From Pseudomonas laurentiana (GTDB taxonomy: Bacteria > Pseudomonadota > Gammaproteobacteria > Pseudomonadales > Pseudomonadaceae), in contig NZ_BMQU01000013.1 of the NCBI RefSeq assembly GCF_014648275.1, positions 99,484 through 163,483 on the forward strand: 64,000 nucleotides of DNA. The letters run 5' to 3'. The position numbers and the translations under genes are program-made. Position 1 is the first letter of the stretch, and the number at the start of each line of letters is the position of its first letter. The notes under the pieces were generated by a model that did no database searches, was not told the origin of the DNA, and saw nothing but the letters and a program-made list of their open reading frames with translations. Shown one piece after another: positions 31,490-41,810 of the stretch.

Positions 31490-32998
31490 TCAGAGCTTTC
31501 CGGGGATGCCGTACTTACGCAGGCGGTGGGCGATGGCTGTGTGAGACGTCTGCAGGCGGTTGGCCAACTGCCGTGTGGAAGGGTAGGTGGCATAGAGTTT
31601 TTCCAGCAGGCTGCGTTCGAAGTCTTCCACGGCCTGTTCCAGGCTGGTTATTTCACCATCCTGTTCGCGGGCCACAGACGTACCGGCGATGTCCAGGTCG
31701 CCGATGTCCACCAGGCTGCTTTCACAGATCGCTGCGGCGCGGAAGATCACGTTCTGCAATTGCCGCACGTTGCCGGGCCAGTGGTTGCTGAGCAGTGCAG
31801 GGTATGTCCCGGGAGCCAGGCGACAGAGTGGACGCTGGATCTGGGTGCAGGCCTGTTGCATGAAATAGCGGGCCAGCAACAGGATGTCCTGGCCGCGTTC
31901 GCGCAATGGCGGCACTTGCAGGTTGAGTACGTTCAGGCGGTAGAACAGGTCTTCGCGAAAGGTGCCCTCGGCGACCATTTTCTCCAGGTTGCGGTGGGTG
32001 GCGCTGAGGATCCGCACGTTGACCTTGACCTCACGGTCGCCGCCCACCCGGCGAAAGCTGCCATCGTTGAGAAACCGCAGCAGCTTGGCTTGCAAGTAGG
32101 GCGACATTTCGCCGATCTCGTCGAGAAACACCGTGCCCTGGTTGGCCAGTTCCATCAGTCCCGGTTTACCGCCGCGCTGCGCTCCCGTGAAGGCCCCGGG
32201 GGCATAGCCAAACAGCTCGCTCTCGGCGAGGTTCTCCGGCAGGGCTGCACAGTTCAGGGCCAGGAATGGAGCGTTGTGTCGGCTGCTGATGGCATGGCAG
32301 GCGCGAGCAACCAGTTCTTTGCCGGTACCGGTTTCACCGTGGATCAGCAACGGTGCGTCCAGTGCTGCAACGCGCAGCGCACGGGTCTTGAGTGTACGGA
32401 TCGGCGGGGAATCACCGAGCAACGCATCGAAACCTTCGGCGTGGTCGTGATGCAGCGCCGACAGGCGTTCGCCGATGCGATTGGGTTGGTACAGGGTCAG
32501 CAGGGCACCGGCATCGGTGATCGGGGTGGCGTCGAGTAGCAGGCTTTGGCCGTTGAGGACCATCTCGCGCATAGGCAAGCGGAAACCGTTTTCGAGCAAG
32601 GCACCGAGCAGGCTGGGGTCGCCGAACAACTCACCCACCGAGCGCCCTGCCGGCTCCTGGCCGCAGAGTTCAATCAGGGCCGGATTCGCCAGCAGGACAT
32701 TGCCGGCACTGTCGAGGGCCAGCACCGGGTCGCTCATTGCCGCCAGCAGTGCATCCAGCTGCAAGTGTCGGCGCTGGCCGGGGAGGATGTCGACCACCCT
32801 CACCGTTTGCACGCCGCGCACATTGAGCAGGGCGTCGTGCAACTCCTCGAGTACATCGGGGCTCAAGGTCGGTGCATCGATGTAGACGTTGGGCGGCACC
32901 ATTTCCACGGCATCCAGGTTCAGATGACGGGCACCGAGCAGGGCCAGGACTTCCTGGGTGATACCGACGCGGTCGATGAAGCTGACGTGGATGCGCAT
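31490..32998 (-). CDS. gcsR: GcsR, TyrR-like sigma54-dependent activator of the glycine cleavage operon
   Basis: A 502-residue enhancer-binding protein. Order: N-terminal ACT domain (about 1-75, HVSFIDRVGITQEVL), PAS-like domain (about 78-170), AAA+ domain with Walker A GETGTGKE at 221-228, sigma54 contact GAFTGA at 268-273 and Walker B FLDEIGEM near 291-298, then a C-terminal helix-turn-helix (STRQLANRLQTSHTAIAHRL). In P. aeruginosa the orthologue activates the gcv2 operon in response to glycine, presumably sensed by the ACT domain. The gene lies just upstream of gcvH on the same strand, with its likely binding dyads in the gap. Confidence 0.9.
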   Translation of the reverse strand: MRIHVSFIDRVGITQEVLALLGARHLNLDAVEMVPPNVYIDAPTLSPDVLEELHDALLNVRGVQTVRVVDILPGQRRHLQLDALLAAMSDPVLALDSAGNVLLANPALIELCGQEPAGRSVGELFGDPSLLGALLENGFRLPMREMVLNGQSLLLDATPITDAGALLTLYQPNRIGERLSALHHDHAEGFDALLGDSPPIRTLKTRALRVAALDAPLLIHGETGTGKELVARACHAISSRHNAPFLALNCAALPENLAESELFGYAPGAFTGAQRGGKPGLMELANQGTVFLDEIGEMSPYLQAKLLRFLNDGSFRRVGGDREVKVNVRILSATHRNLEKMVAEGTFREDLFYRLNVLNLQVPPLRERGQDILLLARYFMQQACTQIQRPLCRLAPGTYPALLSNHWPGNVRQLQNVIFRAAAICESSLVDIGDLDIAGTSVAREQDGEITSLEQAVEDFERSLLEKLYATYPSTRQLANRLQTSHTAIAHRLRKYGIPGKL

Positions 32999-33115
32999 GG
33001 GGCGTTAACGGGTCTGTACTGCCGGGGGAGGCTAGTATGCCTTGCGCCTGCGATACGGTCGAATCGCTGGCCGGTTCGTGCCCGTTGAGCGCGCGGGTGG
33101 TGACGCCCGTGACGG

Positions 33116-33475
33116 CTAGCCGAGATGTTCCGGTTTGATCGGGTCTCCGGGTTTGACGTCGAGTTGTCGGCGCACGTCTTCGAACACCTGGTCGTAGTAA
33201 CTGTGCATTGAACCGATGCCGGCGGTCTTGGGCATGCCGTATTGCTGGGCGATACGTGTTGCATGGCGGGCAAAGTCGAAGGCCTGATCCTTGGGCAGGA
33301 AGAACGGCTCTTTCAGGGTATTGCCCTCAATCGTGCCATGAAGCGTAAAGAGCATGCCTTTACCTTCTTTGGGGTCGTGCGTGACTTCATAGTCAAGGCA
33401 CAGGTTGTAGCTGTAGTCATCCTTGTTCAGCGCATGGCGCTCGAAGTGCAAATGACCGGGTTCAAACTTGGCCAT
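33116..33475 (-). CDS. Small conserved protein (DUF5064-like)
   Basis: A 119-residue soluble protein I believe to be of the Pseudomonas DUF5064 type, function unknown. It begins MAKFEPGHLHFERHAL, has a beta-rich centre (YNLCLDYEVTHDPKEGKGM, then MLFTLHGTIEG) and a helical C-terminus (QVFEDVRRQLDVKPGDP). An AAAGGAG ribosome site stands before the ATG. It is 52 bases after arcC on the same strand and could be read through from arcDABC. Confidence 0.75.
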   Translation of the reverse strand: MAKFEPGHLHFERHALNKDDYSYNLCLDYEVTHDPKEGKGMLFTLHGTIEGNTLKEPFFLPKDQAFDFARHATRIAQQYGMPKTAGIGSMHSYYDQVFEDVRRQLDVKPGDPIKPEHLG

Positions 33476-33499
33476 GGTGTGCTCCTTTGGGGTTAGAAC

Positions 33500-33521
33500 T
33501 GACGGGCGCTAAGGCCCGTCA
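33500..33521 (-). terminator. Hairpin at the 3' end of arcC
   Basis: TGACGGGC and GCCCGTCA form a perfect eight-base stem with a six-base loop, seven bases beyond the arcC stop. There is no T tract; it may partly end or protect the arc mRNA. Confidence 0.4.
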
Positions 33522-33527
33522 CAGGGG

Positions 33528-34457
33528 TCAAAGGTAGCTGATGCCAGCCTTGGCCGTGCTGACGCGAGTGCCTGCAGTACCTTTGACGATGTCTTCGATA
33601 TCGGCCAACGATCCGATGACCGCCACTTTGCCGGTGTTACGGGCGAAATCGCAAGCCGCCTGCACCTTTGGTCCCATAGAGCCGGCTGCGAAGCCGAGTT
33701 TTTCCAGCTCGTCCGGGTGCGCCTGGGCGATGGCTTTCTGGGTTGGCTTGCCATAGTCGATGAATGCAGCGCTCACATCCGTGGCGATCACCAACAGATC
33801 GGCCTCCAGTTGTTCGGCCAGCAGTGCCGAGCACAGGTCCTTGTCGATCACGGCCTCGATGCCCTGGAGTTTGCCGTTGGCATCGTACATCGTTGGAATA
33901 CCGCCCCCACCGGCACAGATCACGATACTGCTCTTTTCCAGCAGCCATTTGATCGGGCGAATTTCAAAGATGCGCTTGGGTTTCGGGCTGGCGACCACAC
34001 GCCGGTACTTGTCGCCATCCGGGGCGATCGCCCAGCCTTTCTCCTTGGCCAGGCGCTCGGCGTCTTCCTTGCTGTAGACCGGGCCGATTGGCTTGCTCGG
34101 GTGTTTGAACGCCGGGTCGTTGGCATCCACTTCGACCTGGGTCAGCAAGGTGGCGAAGGGCACCTCGAACGCCAGCAGGTTGCCCAGTTCCTGCTCGATC
34201 ATGTAACCGATCATGCCTTCGGTTTCGGCGCCGAGCACATCCAGCGGATAGGGGGAAACCGACGTGTAAGCCGCTGCCTGCAGCGACAGCAGGCCCACTT
34301 GCGGGCCATTGCCGTGAGCGATGACCAACTGATTACCGGGGTGCACCTTGGCGATCTGTTCGGTGGCAATCCGGATATTGGTGCGCTGGTTTTCCGCAGT
34401 CATCGGTTCGCCACGGCGCAGCAGAGCGTTACCGCCCAATGCAATAACGATACGCAT
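33528..34457 (-). CDS. arcC: ArcC, carbamate kinase
   Basis: A 309-residue kinase of the amino-acid-kinase fold. It uses carbamoyl phosphate from ArcB to make ATP from ADP, the energy-yielding step of the arginine deiminase pathway. Landmarks are the N-terminal [48 protein letters not shown] and [12 protein letters not shown]. Last of arcDABC; the 105-base gap to arcB contains a long hairpin. Confidence 0.96.
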   Translation of the reverse strand: MRIVIALGGNALLRRGEPMTAENQRTNIRIATEQIAKVHPGNQLVIAHGNGPQVGLLSLQAAAYTSVSPYPLDVLGAETEGMIGYMIEQELGNLLAFEVPFATLLTQVEVDANDPAFKHPSKPIGPVYSKEDAERLAKEKGWAIAPDGDKYRRVVASPKPKRIFEIRPIKWLLEKSSIVICAGGGGIPTMYDANGKLQGIEAVIDKDLCSALLAEQLEADLLVIATDVSAAFIDYGKPTQKAIAQAHPDELEKLGFAAGSMGPKVQAACDFARNTGKVAVIGSLADIEDIVKGTAGTRVSTAKAGISYL

Positions 34458-34513
34458 GGTGATGTCCTTTTAGCGAAATGGGAGAAAGCATTCTGGTTGC
34501 TTGGCCATTGTCA

Positions 34514-34545
34514 CGTGTGGGAGTAGACAACGCTGCTCCCACACG
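34514..34545. repeat. REP-like hairpin between arcB and arcC
   Basis: CGTGTGGGAG (34514-34523) and CTCCCACACG (34536-34545) pair perfectly, and the stem continues three more pairs (one G-T) to a six-base loop. The TGTGGGAGCAG-type core recalls Pseudomonas REP sequences. A hairpin here could lower arcC output or mark a processing site of the arc mRNA. Confidence 0.6.
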
Positions 34546-34562
34546 AGCTTGAGGGCGAGGAC

Positions 34563-35573
34563 CTACAGGTCTGCCAGGGTCGATACCAGGATCGCCTTGA
34601 TGGTGTGCATCCGGTTTTCCGCTTGCTCAAAGGCAATGCAGGCCGGCGATTCGAAGACGTCGTCAGTGACTTCGATGCCATTGGCCAGGTGCGGGTACTG
34701 CTCGGCGATCTGCTTGCCGACCTTGGTGTCGGAGTTGTGGAAGGCTGGCAGGCAGTGCATGAACTTGGTCCGAGGGTTGCCGGTGGCTTTCATCAGTTCG
34801 GCGTTGACCTGATACGGCAGCAATTGCTGGATACGTTCGCCCCAGGCTTCGACCGGTTCACCCATGGACACCCAGACGTCGGTGTGGACGAAGTCGACGC
34901 CCTTGACCGCCGCTTTCGGGTCTTCGGTCAGGGTGATGCGTGCACCACTTTCCTCGGCGAATTTTTTGCAGCGAGCAACCAGATCGCTATGAGGCCAAAG
35001 GGCTTTGGGCGCAGCAATGCGCACATCCATGCCCAGTTTCGCGCCGATCAATAGCAGCGAGTTGCCCATGTTGTTGCGGGCATCGCCCAGGTAGGCGTAG
35101 CTGATGTCGTGCAGCGGTTTATCGCTGTTCTCACGCATGGTCAGTACGTCGGCGATCATCTGGGTTGGGTGATATTCGTCGGTCAGGCCGTTGAACACCG
35201 GTACGCCGGCATACTTGGCCAGTTCCTCTACGATTTCCTGCTTGAAGCCGCGGTACTCAATGGCATCGTACATGCGTCCGAGCACGCGGGCGGTGTCCTT
35301 CATGCTTTCCTTGTGACCGATCTGCGAAGAGTTGGGATCGATGTAGGTCACGTTGGCGCCCTGGTCGTAGGCGGCCACTTCAAAGGCGCAGCGTGTGCGG
35401 GTCGACGTCTTTTCGAAGATCAGCGCAATGTTGTTGCCTTTGAGGTGCTGCTGTTCGGTACCGGTGTACTTGGCACGTTTCAGGTCGCGTGACAGGTCAA
35501 GCAGGTAGCGCAACTCGCGTGTCGTGTGGTGTTCCAGACTCAGCAGGTTACGGTTGTGGATGTTGAACGCCAT
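34563..35573 (-). CDS. arcB: ArcB, catabolic ornithine carbamoyltransferase
   Basis: A 336-residue enzyme that in this pathway phosphorolyses citrulline to ornithine and carbamoyl phosphate. The carbamoyl-phosphate loop STRTR (in [13 protein letters not shown]), the HPTQ-equivalent [10 protein letters not shown] and the ornithine motif HCLPAF are present. The length equals that of the known P. aeruginosa catabolic enzyme. The start at 35573 is chosen; 17 more codons are open. Confidence 0.96.
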   Translation of the reverse strand: MAFNIHNRNLLSLEHHTTRELRYLLDLSRDLKRAKYTGTEQQHLKGNNIALIFEKTSTRTRCAFEVAAYDQGANVTYIDPNSSQIGHKESMKDTARVLGRMYDAIEYRGFKQEIVEELAKYAGVPVFNGLTDEYHPTQMIADVLTMRENSDKPLHDISYAYLGDARNNMGNSLLLIGAKLGMDVRIAAPKALWPHSDLVARCKKFAEESGARITLTEDPKAAVKGVDFVHTDVWVSMGEPVEAWGERIQQLLPYQVNAELMKATGNPRTKFMHCLPAFHNSDTKVGKQIAEQYPHLANGIEVTDDVFESPACIAFEQAENRMHTIKAILVSTLADL

Positions 35574-35642
35574 GATGATTCTCCTTGGATTCGGTGATCG
35601 GCCCGGCCAACGCCGGATAGGCATGGCCGGGGTGATGGTCGT

Positions 35643-36899
35643 TTAGTAATCGATAGGGTCACGTACGATTGGGCAGGTCATGCAGTGACCGCCGCCGCGA
35701 CCACGGCCCAGCTCACCGGCGCTGATGGTGATGACTTCGACACCGGCCTTGCGTAGCAGGGTGTTGGTGTAGGTGTTGCGGTCGTAGCCAATGACCACGC
35801 CAGGTTCCAGGGCCACCACGTTGTTGCCGTCGTCCCACTGTTCGCGTTCGGCGGCGAAGCTGTTGCCGCCGGTCTCCACTACGCGCATTGCCTTGAGGTT
35901 CAAGGACTCAGCCACCACGTCCAGGAAGGCTTTGTTCTCCCGACGTACGTCCAGGCCATAGGCGTTCTTGCTGTCTGGGCGAATGATGAACGGGACGATT
36001 TCCTTGACCACTTCCGGGAAGACGGTGACCAGATCGCGGTCGCAGAAGCTGAACACGGTGTCCAGGTGCATGGCAGCACGGGATTTTGGCAGGCCGGCGA
36101 CCACGATCTTCTCTGCGGCGCCCTTGGCGAACAGCGATTGCGCGAGTTGACCGATGGCTTGACGCGATGTGCGTTCACCCATGCCGATCAGGACCACGCC
36201 GTTGCCGATCGGCATCACGTCGCCGCCTTCCAGCGTGGCCTGACCATGGTCCTTGTCCGGGTCGCCGTACCAGATTTCAAAGTCGGCGTTGGCGAATGCC
36301 GGGTGGAATTTATAGATGGCCGTGGTCAGCAAGGTTTCCTGGCGTCGTGCCGGCCAGTACATCGGATTCAGTGTCACGCCACCATAGATCCAGCAGGTGG
36401 TATCACGGGTGAACTGGGTATTGGGCAGCGGTGGCAGCAGGAAGCTGGAGTGGCCAAGGTAGTCGCGGTACATCTTGATGACGCTGGCACCTTCGCTGTC
36501 CGGCAGGTCTTCGCCGGCCACACCGCCGATCAGGAATTCGGCCAGTTTGCGGGGTTCCAGGCTTTCCAGCCAGCTGCGCACTTCATTGGTCAGGCCGACG
36601 CCGACGGTGTCCGGGGTGATCTTGCGGTCGAGAATCCACTTCAGGGCTTCGGGCTTCTGAATGGTCTCGGTCAACAGGTTGTGCATTTCCAGCACTTCGA
36701 CACCGCGTTCACGCATCTTGGTGACGAAGTCGAAGTGGTCTCGCTTGGCCTGGTTGACCCAGATGACGTCATCGAACAGCAGCTCGTCGCAGTTGCTCGG
36801 CGTCAAGCGCTGATGCGCCAGGCCGGGGGAGCAAACCATCACTTTGCGCAGTTTGCCGGCTTCGGAGTGTACGCCGTACTTAACTTTTTCCGTGGACAT
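35643..36899 (-). CDS. arcA: ArcA, arginine deiminase
   Basis: A 418-residue guanidine-modifying enzyme converting arginine to citrulline and ammonia. The nucleophile is Cys406 in [14 protein letters not shown]; upstream motifs are [12 protein letters not shown] and EGGDVMPIG with the substrate-binding acidic residues. A GGAGG site precedes the ATG. It lies between arcD and arcB; a CCCGGCC/GGCCGGG hairpin (35602-35641) is in the gap to arcB. Confidence 0.97.
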   Translation of the reverse strand: MSTEKVKYGVHSEAGKLRKVMVCSPGLAHQRLTPSNCDELLFDDVIWVNQAKRDHFDFVTKMRERGVEVLEMHNLLTETIQKPEALKWILDRKITPDTVGVGLTNEVRSWLESLEPRKLAEFLIGGVAGEDLPDSEGASVIKMYRDYLGHSSFLLPPLPNTQFTRDTTCWIYGGVTLNPMYWPARRQETLLTTAIYKFHPAFANADFEIWYGDPDKDHGQATLEGGDVMPIGNGVVLIGMGERTSRQAIGQLAQSLFAKGAAEKIVVAGLPKSRAAMHLDTVFSFCDRDLVTVFPEVVKEIVPFIIRPDSKNAYGLDVRRENKAFLDVVAESLNLKAMRVVETGGNSFAAEREQWDDGNNVVALEPGVVIGYDRNTYTNTLLRKAGVEVITISAGELGRGRGGGHCMTCPIVRDPIDY

Positions 36900-36932
36900 G
36901 GCTTATTTCCTCCAAGTTGCGAATACGGGGGG

Positions 36933-38360
36933 TTACAGGGTCAGGAAGCCGTCATACAGACCGTAGGCTGCCACCAGGGCGCCAACGATCACGGCGGCGA
37001 AGATCAATTTCTCCACATTGGTAAAAATCGGTTGGCCGATCTCGAGCTTGGCCTTGGCGAACAGAATCACGCCGGGGGCATAGAGCAGGGCCGAGAGCAG
37101 CAGGTACTTGACGCCGCCTGCGTACAGCAACCAGATCGCATAGATCAGGGCGATGGCGCCGATCACCAGGTCCTTCTTGCGTTCGGCCAAGGCTTGCTCA
37201 TAGGTTTCATTGCGCACGGCCAGCAGCACGGCGTAAGCAGCCGACCATAGGTAAGGCACCAGGATCATCGAGGTGGCGAGGTAGATCAGCGACAGGTACG
37301 TACTGGCAGAGAACAGGGTAATGACGAGGAATATCTGCACCATGGCGTTGGTCAGCCACAGGGCATTGGCCGGTACCTGCTTGGCATTCTCGCGGCGCAG
37401 GAACTCGGGCATGGTGTGATCCTTGGCCGCTGCGAACATGATCTCGGCGCACAACAGTACCCAGGACAGCAGCGCTCCCAGCAGGGAAATGACCAGGCCA
37501 ACACTGATCAATACGGCGCCCCAGTGACCGACTACGTGCTCAAGCACAGCAGCCATCGACGGGTTCTGCAGCTTGGCCAGTTCAGGCTGGGTCATGATGC
37601 CCAGTGACAGCACGTTGACCAGCACCAGGAACAGCAGCACGGTAACGAAGCCGATGACCGTGGCCTTGCCCACGTCCGAGCGCTTTTCTGCCCGCGCCGA
37701 GAAGATGCTCGCACCTTCGATACCAATGAACACCCAGACGGTAACCAGCATCATGTTGCGCACCTGGTTCATCACGCTGCCCAGGTTAGGGTTCATGTTG
37801 CCCCAGATGTCAGCGGTGAAGATGTCCAGTTTGAAGGCAAAGAGGGTGATCAGGACGAACAGTACTAGCGGTACGACCTTGGCGATGGTGGTGATCAGGT
37901 TGACGAAGGCGGCTTCCTTGATTCCGCGCAGGACCAGAAAGTGCACGGCCCATAGCAGGATCGACGAGCCGACGATCGCTGCGGGAGTGTTGCCCTCGCC
38001 GAAGATCGGGAAGAAGTAGCCCAAGGTGCTGAACAGCAGTACAAAGTAGCCAACGTTGCCGATCCAGGCGCTGATCCAGTAGCCCCAGGCCGATGAGAAC
38101 CCCATGTAGTCGCCGAATCCGGCCTTGGCATAGGCATACACCCCGCCGTCAAGGTCCGGCTTGCGGTTGGCCAGAGTCTGGAAGACGAAGGCGAGGGTCA
38201 GCATGCCGATCGCGGTAATGGCCCAGCCGATCAGAATTGCCCCGACATCCGCACTGGCGGCCATGTTTTGCGGCAGTGAAAAGATGCCACCACCAATCAT
38301 CGAGCCCACCACAAGTGCGACTAGTGCACCGAGCTTTAGTTTTCCAGGAGCGTCTGACAT
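36933..38360 (-). CDS. arcD: ArcD, arginine/ornithine antiporter
   Basis: A 475-residue APC-superfamily transporter with about 12-13 membrane segments. The first helix shows LVVGSMIGGGIFSLPQNM, the substrate loop of APA transporters. It exchanges external arginine for ornithine made by ArcA and ArcB, so no energy is spent. The start at 38360 follows a GGAG site; 31 upstream codons are open but cross an untranslated leader with no family match. Confidence 0.95.
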   Translation of the reverse strand: MSDAPGKLKLGALVALVVGSMIGGGIFSLPQNMAASADVGAILIGWAITAIGMLTLAFVFQTLANRKPDLDGGVYAYAKAGFGDYMGFSSAWGYWISAWIGNVGYFVLLFSTLGYFFPIFGEGNTPAAIVGSSILLWAVHFLVLRGIKEAAFVNLITTIAKVVPLVLFVLITLFAFKLDIFTADIWGNMNPNLGSVMNQVRNMMLVTVWVFIGIEGASIFSARAEKRSDVGKATVIGFVTVLLFLVLVNVLSLGIMTQPELAKLQNPSMAAVLEHVVGHWGAVLISVGLVISLLGALLSWVLLCAEIMFAAAKDHTMPEFLRRENAKQVPANALWLTNAMVQIFLVITLFSASTYLSLIYLATSMILVPYLWSAAYAVLLAVRNETYEQALAERKKDLVIGAIALIYAIWLLYAGGVKYLLLSALLYAPGVILFAKAKLEIGQPIFTNVEKLIFAAVIVGALVAAYGLYDGFLTL

Positions 38361-38624
38361 TGGATAACTCCATTCCAGGAGAAGAGAGGGGCCAGAATAA
38401 AATCGGCGACCTGTGGATGAACTGATGTAGGTCAGTTCATGGGTACATTCCATTGTTGTTCAAGTAGTTAGGTGGTGTATTCCCGTATGTTCTGTAAGTT
38501 CTACAGCCCTTGCCTGGCGTGGCTTCCATGGTTTTTTAGAGCAATGTATCCAGGGTGTTTCGAGCTTTTACGCTAGCCCCTTTCTCAGGAATCGCAAATT
38601 TTGTCGAGAGAAGTTCCTATTCAT

Positions 38625-38638
38625 TTGATGGAGATCAA
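38625..38638. promoter_or_regulatory. ANR (FNR-type) box of arcDABC
   Basis: TTGAT-GGAG-ATCAA is a perfect match to the FNR/ANR consensus TTGAT-N4-ATCAA. If centred at -41.5, transcription on the minus strand would start near 38590; the -10 there is weak (AAAATT). This fits oxygen-limited induction of the arginine deiminase pathway known from Pseudomonas. Confidence 0.85.
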
Positions 38639-38870
38639 GTACTGTTCAGGGCTAGTGCTTTAGTGCCGTGGGTCATAGAGGTATTGGTTATTAGCGCTAG
38701 GGTTTGAATTCGTGATTACCTATAAGCGCGTACGCAATAAAACTGTTTAATTCAGGGTGCATCGCTAACGTTACAAATACGGGACAGGGGGAGGTGCTTG
38801 AAGGCTTGAAGGCGGGAAAGGCAACCGCTATGGGTTGTATCGGGGGGAGGCATTGCCGGGGCGGGGCTTT

Positions 38871-38918
38871 GCTGGCCTCTGCAGACGCGACCTGGGATCG
38901 ACTTCTGCAGCGGCCAGC
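38871..38918. terminator. Hairpin after the chemoreceptor gene
   Basis: Two perfect seven-base arms separated by one mismatch (GCTGGCC plus CTGCAGA pairing with TCTGCAG plus GGCCAGC) form a 15-position stem. No T tract follows on the minus strand, so it is either a weak terminator or a REP-like element. Confidence 0.4.
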
Positions 38919-38932
38919 AATGGGCTAGCGGG

Positions 38933-41071
38933 TCAAACCTTGAACTGCTCGATCAAGGCCATCTGTTGCGAGGAGAGGGTGTTGAGTCGATTGCTGACCT
39001 GCGCCGTTTCCGCTGCCTGGCCGGTCAGGGTTTCAGTGACGCCGCGGATCGCCGAGACGTTGCGGTTGACCTCTTCTGCCACTGAACTTTGTTGTTCGGC
39101 GGCGCTGGCGATCTGAAGGTTCATGTCACTGATGACCGTCACCGCTTCGCTGATGCGGGTCAGGGCTGCGACAGCCTGGTGAATCTGCCCGGCGCTTTCT
39201 TGAGCCTTGCCTTGGCTTGCGTGCATGGTTGCGACCACATTGCGGGTATTGCTCTGGAGGCGCTCGATCACTTGGCGAATTTCTTCCACGGACTCCTGGG
39301 TGCGTTTGGCCAGGTTGCGCACCTCATCGGCGACCACGGCGAAGCCTCGGCCGCTCTCGCCGGCACGTGCGGCCTCGATGGCTGCATTGAGTGCCAGCAG
39401 GTTGGTTTGTTCGGCAATGCTGCGAATGACTTCCAGCACTGAGCCAATCTGCTCGCTGTTGGTCGCCAGGGTTTCGACTTCGCCAACTGCTTTGCTGACG
39501 TCCTCGGCCAGCAGCGTGATATCACGGGTGCTGCGCTCGATGATCGCGCTACCATCTTTGGCTGACTGATCGGCACCCCGGGCGGCATTGGCAGCACTGG
39601 CGGCACTGTTGGCGACATCATGGGCGGTGGCGCTCATTTCATTGGACGCGGTAGCCACTTGATCAATTTCACGGAACTGCACTTGCATGCCGTCACTGGT
39701 GCGCTGGGCAATAGCCGAGGACTGGTCGGCGGTGGCGCGCGCTTGAGTAATGCTCTGCTTGATCTGGGCGATGATCGGTTGCAGTTTGTCGAGGAAACGG
39801 TTGAAGCTGCCGGTCAGTCGTCCCAGTTCATCCTGGCGGGCATAGTCCAGGCGTTGGGTCAGGTCGCCGTCGCCGCTGGCGATGCCTTCAAGCATCGCGG
39901 CCACGCTGTTCAGTGGTCGGGTTACGCCGGTGGCTGTCATCCAGATCACCAGCAGGCCACCAAGACCGGCCAGGGTGGCGAGTAGCACAACCTTCAGGGT
40001 GCCGCTGGTACGGGCCTCTTTCAGCACCGTTTGCAGTGCACTGGCATCGGCCAGCAGCACGTCTTTTGGCAGGTCGATCAACACAGCCCAGGGTTTGCTG
40101 CCCGGAATCGGTTCGACCGGGTACAGGGCACGAACCATTGCACCCTGCTCAATGACCTGAGGGCGCTTGTCGGTAAGCCCTTGTAGCGCCTGCCGACCTT
40201 CCTGCCCGAGGGCTTGCTCTATGCCTCGGCCGACTTTGCTGGCGTCATTGCTGTTGGCGGCGAGCAGGCCGTCCGGGGAAACGACCAGCAGGTGGCCGGC
40301 ACCGTCGAACAGTTCACGCTGGGCTGCACTGGCCGCTGTTTGCAAGTCGTCCAGCGCCATGTCGACGCCGGCCACACCAATCACCTTACCGTCGCTGAGC
40401 AGCGGAACGGTGATACTGGTCATCAGCAGTTTCTTGCCGCCGACGGTGTCCTCATAGGGTTCCAGCAAGCAGGGTTGGCCACTGTTGAAGGTGCAGGTGT
40501 ACCAGCTGTTGTAGGGGGTGCCGCTGAGATTGAGTTCGGTTTTGGCCAGATCCGCTTCGATAATGGAGGTGTTCAGCCCAGTGCCTTGGGCACGGCTCCA
40601 GTAGGTGGCGAAGCGTCCGCTGTCGTTGCCGCCATTGGCCAGCATATCGACGTATTCGCTGTCGTGACCGTCCAGCGCATTGGGCTGGAACACCAGCCAG
40701 AGGCCAAGGATGTCGGTGTTGCGGTTGAACGCTGTCTCCAGGCTATGGCTCAGTGCAGCGCGCACATTGGCCGCGCCCATTGTCTGGGCCTGGCCCATCT
40801 TGCGAAGGTCCAGCGCCTGGTCGCTGACACCGGTGACCAAGGTCAGCTTGTTGCTGAAGGTGCGCTTGAGCAGCTCGGCCTTCTCACCCGCTCGGGCTTG
40901 CAGCAGCGCCTGTACGTTGCGGGTGAGCATGGTGCTGCTGGCTTTATCAACCAGTTGATCGCTCTCGTGGGATTGGTACAGGTTGATGCTGACAACCAGG
41001 GCGACGACGCCGAGCAGGCAGAGGCCAGAGAGCAGAACAATTTTCAGACGAATCGAAAGCGTGTCGAACAT
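38933..41071 (-). CDS. Methyl-accepting chemotaxis protein with a dCache sensor
   Basis: A 712-residue chemoreceptor. It has a transmembrane helix near residues 9-31, a large periplasmic region of about 340 residues of the double-Cache type (including [12 protein letters not shown] and [13 protein letters not shown]), a second helix near 370-395, a HAMP domain and the cytoplasmic signalling domain whose hairpin tip is [19 protein letters not shown]. It passes ligand information to CheA/CheW. The ligand cannot be read; dCache receptors often bind amino acids, amines or organic acids. It lies upstream of arcDABC on the same strand but with its own 3' hairpin. Confidence 0.9.
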   Translation of the reverse strand: MFDTLSIRLKIVLLSGLCLLGVVALVVSINLYQSHESDQLVDKASSTMLTRNVQALLQARAGEKAELLKRTFSNKLTLVTGVSDQALDLRKMGQAQTMGAANVRAALSHSLETAFNRNTDILGLWLVFQPNALDGHDSEYVDMLANGGNDSGRFATYWSRAQGTGLNTSIIEADLAKTELNLSGTPYNSWYTCTFNSGQPCLLEPYEDTVGGKKLLMTSITVPLLSDGKVIGVAGVDMALDDLQTAASAAQRELFDGAGHLLVVSPDGLLAANSNDASKVGRGIEQALGQEGRQALQGLTDKRPQVIEQGAMVRALYPVEPIPGSKPWAVLIDLPKDVLLADASALQTVLKEARTSGTLKVVLLATLAGLGGLLVIWMTATGVTRPLNSVAAMLEGIASGDGDLTQRLDYARQDELGRLTGSFNRFLDKLQPIIAQIKQSITQARATADQSSAIAQRTSDGMQVQFREIDQVATASNEMSATAHDVANSAASAANAARGADQSAKDGSAIIERSTRDITLLAEDVSKAVGEVETLATNSEQIGSVLEVIRSIAEQTNLLALNAAIEAARAGESGRGFAVVADEVRNLAKRTQESVEEIRQVIERLQSNTRNVVATMHASQGKAQESAGQIHQAVAALTRISEAVTVISDMNLQIASAAEQQSSVAEEVNRNVSAIRGVTETLTGQAAETAQVSNRLNTLSSQQMALIEQFKV

Positions 41072-41196
41072 GAACGTACTCGCAAATAGACGGATCGTTG
41101 AAAGGCCGAGCTGCTCGGCGCTGTTCGCCAGATGAACTGAGCGATATCAGGGCATCGGCGCAACGTCGTTAGACTTTAGTCTTATATGGCGAGTGG

Positions 41197-41595
41197 TCAT
41201 CTATTTGTAACAGAGACCTGTTCCGGACGTGACCATATCCACACGTTGACCAGGCCCATCCCCGCCAGGGCACAGAACAGTGGCCAGCGATGCTCAAGCA
41301 GCATCAGCATCAACGCGCTGCACAGCAGCATGCTGACTGTGGCGCTGAGCTTGGTCTTGCGGGTGATTACCTTGCCGTTGTGCCAGTTGTGCAGCATGGG
41401 GCCGAACAGGCGGTGATGTTCCAGCCAGTGGCTCAGGCGCGGCGAGCTGCGGGTGGCGGCCCAGGCCGCGAGCAGAATGAACTCGGTGGTTGGCAGGCCG
41501 GGTACGACAATGGCGATCAGGCCTATCGTCAGGCTTGTATAGGCCAGTAGCCCGAACATCAGGCGGGACAGTTTGGAGGCGGGTGGGCGAGGCAT
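41197..41595 (-). CDS. YbaN/DUF454 family membrane protein
   Basis: A 132-residue protein with the DUF454 pattern: LTIGLIAIVVPGLPTTEFILLAAW in the first membrane region, RLSHWLEHHRLFGPML in the middle loop and one or two C-terminal membrane helices. Function unknown. It lies between the chemoreceptor and gap. Confidence 0.85.
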   Translation of the reverse strand: MPRPPASKLSRLMFGLLAYTSLTIGLIAIVVPGLPTTEFILLAAWAATRSSPRLSHWLEHHRLFGPMLHNWHNGKVITRKTKLSATVSMLLCSALMLMLLEHRWPLFCALAGMGLVNVWIWSRPEQVSVTNR

Positions 41596-41764
41596 GAGCT
41601 CTTTGACTGCGCTGGTAAGGCCCGGTTGCCGTCAGTGGCGATAGCGGGCTTGATCGGAACTACGCCGCGCAGTGTGCGGCCTTCGGCGATGAAGATCCAG
41701 CACGTCTTGGTTTGGCCACCCGCGTTTGCGGGGTGCAGGTACAGCAGGAACATCGTGGCGTGCC

Positions 41765-41789
41765 GCGAAGGGGAGGCGCTCCCCTTCGC
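41765..41789 (-). terminator. Hairpin after gap
   Basis: GCGAAGGGGAG and CTCCCCTTCGC form a perfect 11-base stem with a three-base loop, 22 bases beyond the gap stop. No T tract is present, so termination strength is uncertain. Confidence 0.5.
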
Positions 41790-41810
41790 ATGGTTATCGC
41801 CTGCACCTGC

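Larger units (their letters stand above)
38361..38932. other. 572-base intergenic region with the arc operon control site
   Basis: No gene is supported here. From the arcD side: a leader of about 230 bases, the ANR box at 38625-38638, then a further 200 bases of AT-richer sequence, and a hairpin at 38871-38918 near the 3' end of the chemoreceptor gene. The lower GC compared with the neighbours fits a promoter region. Confidence 0.5.
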
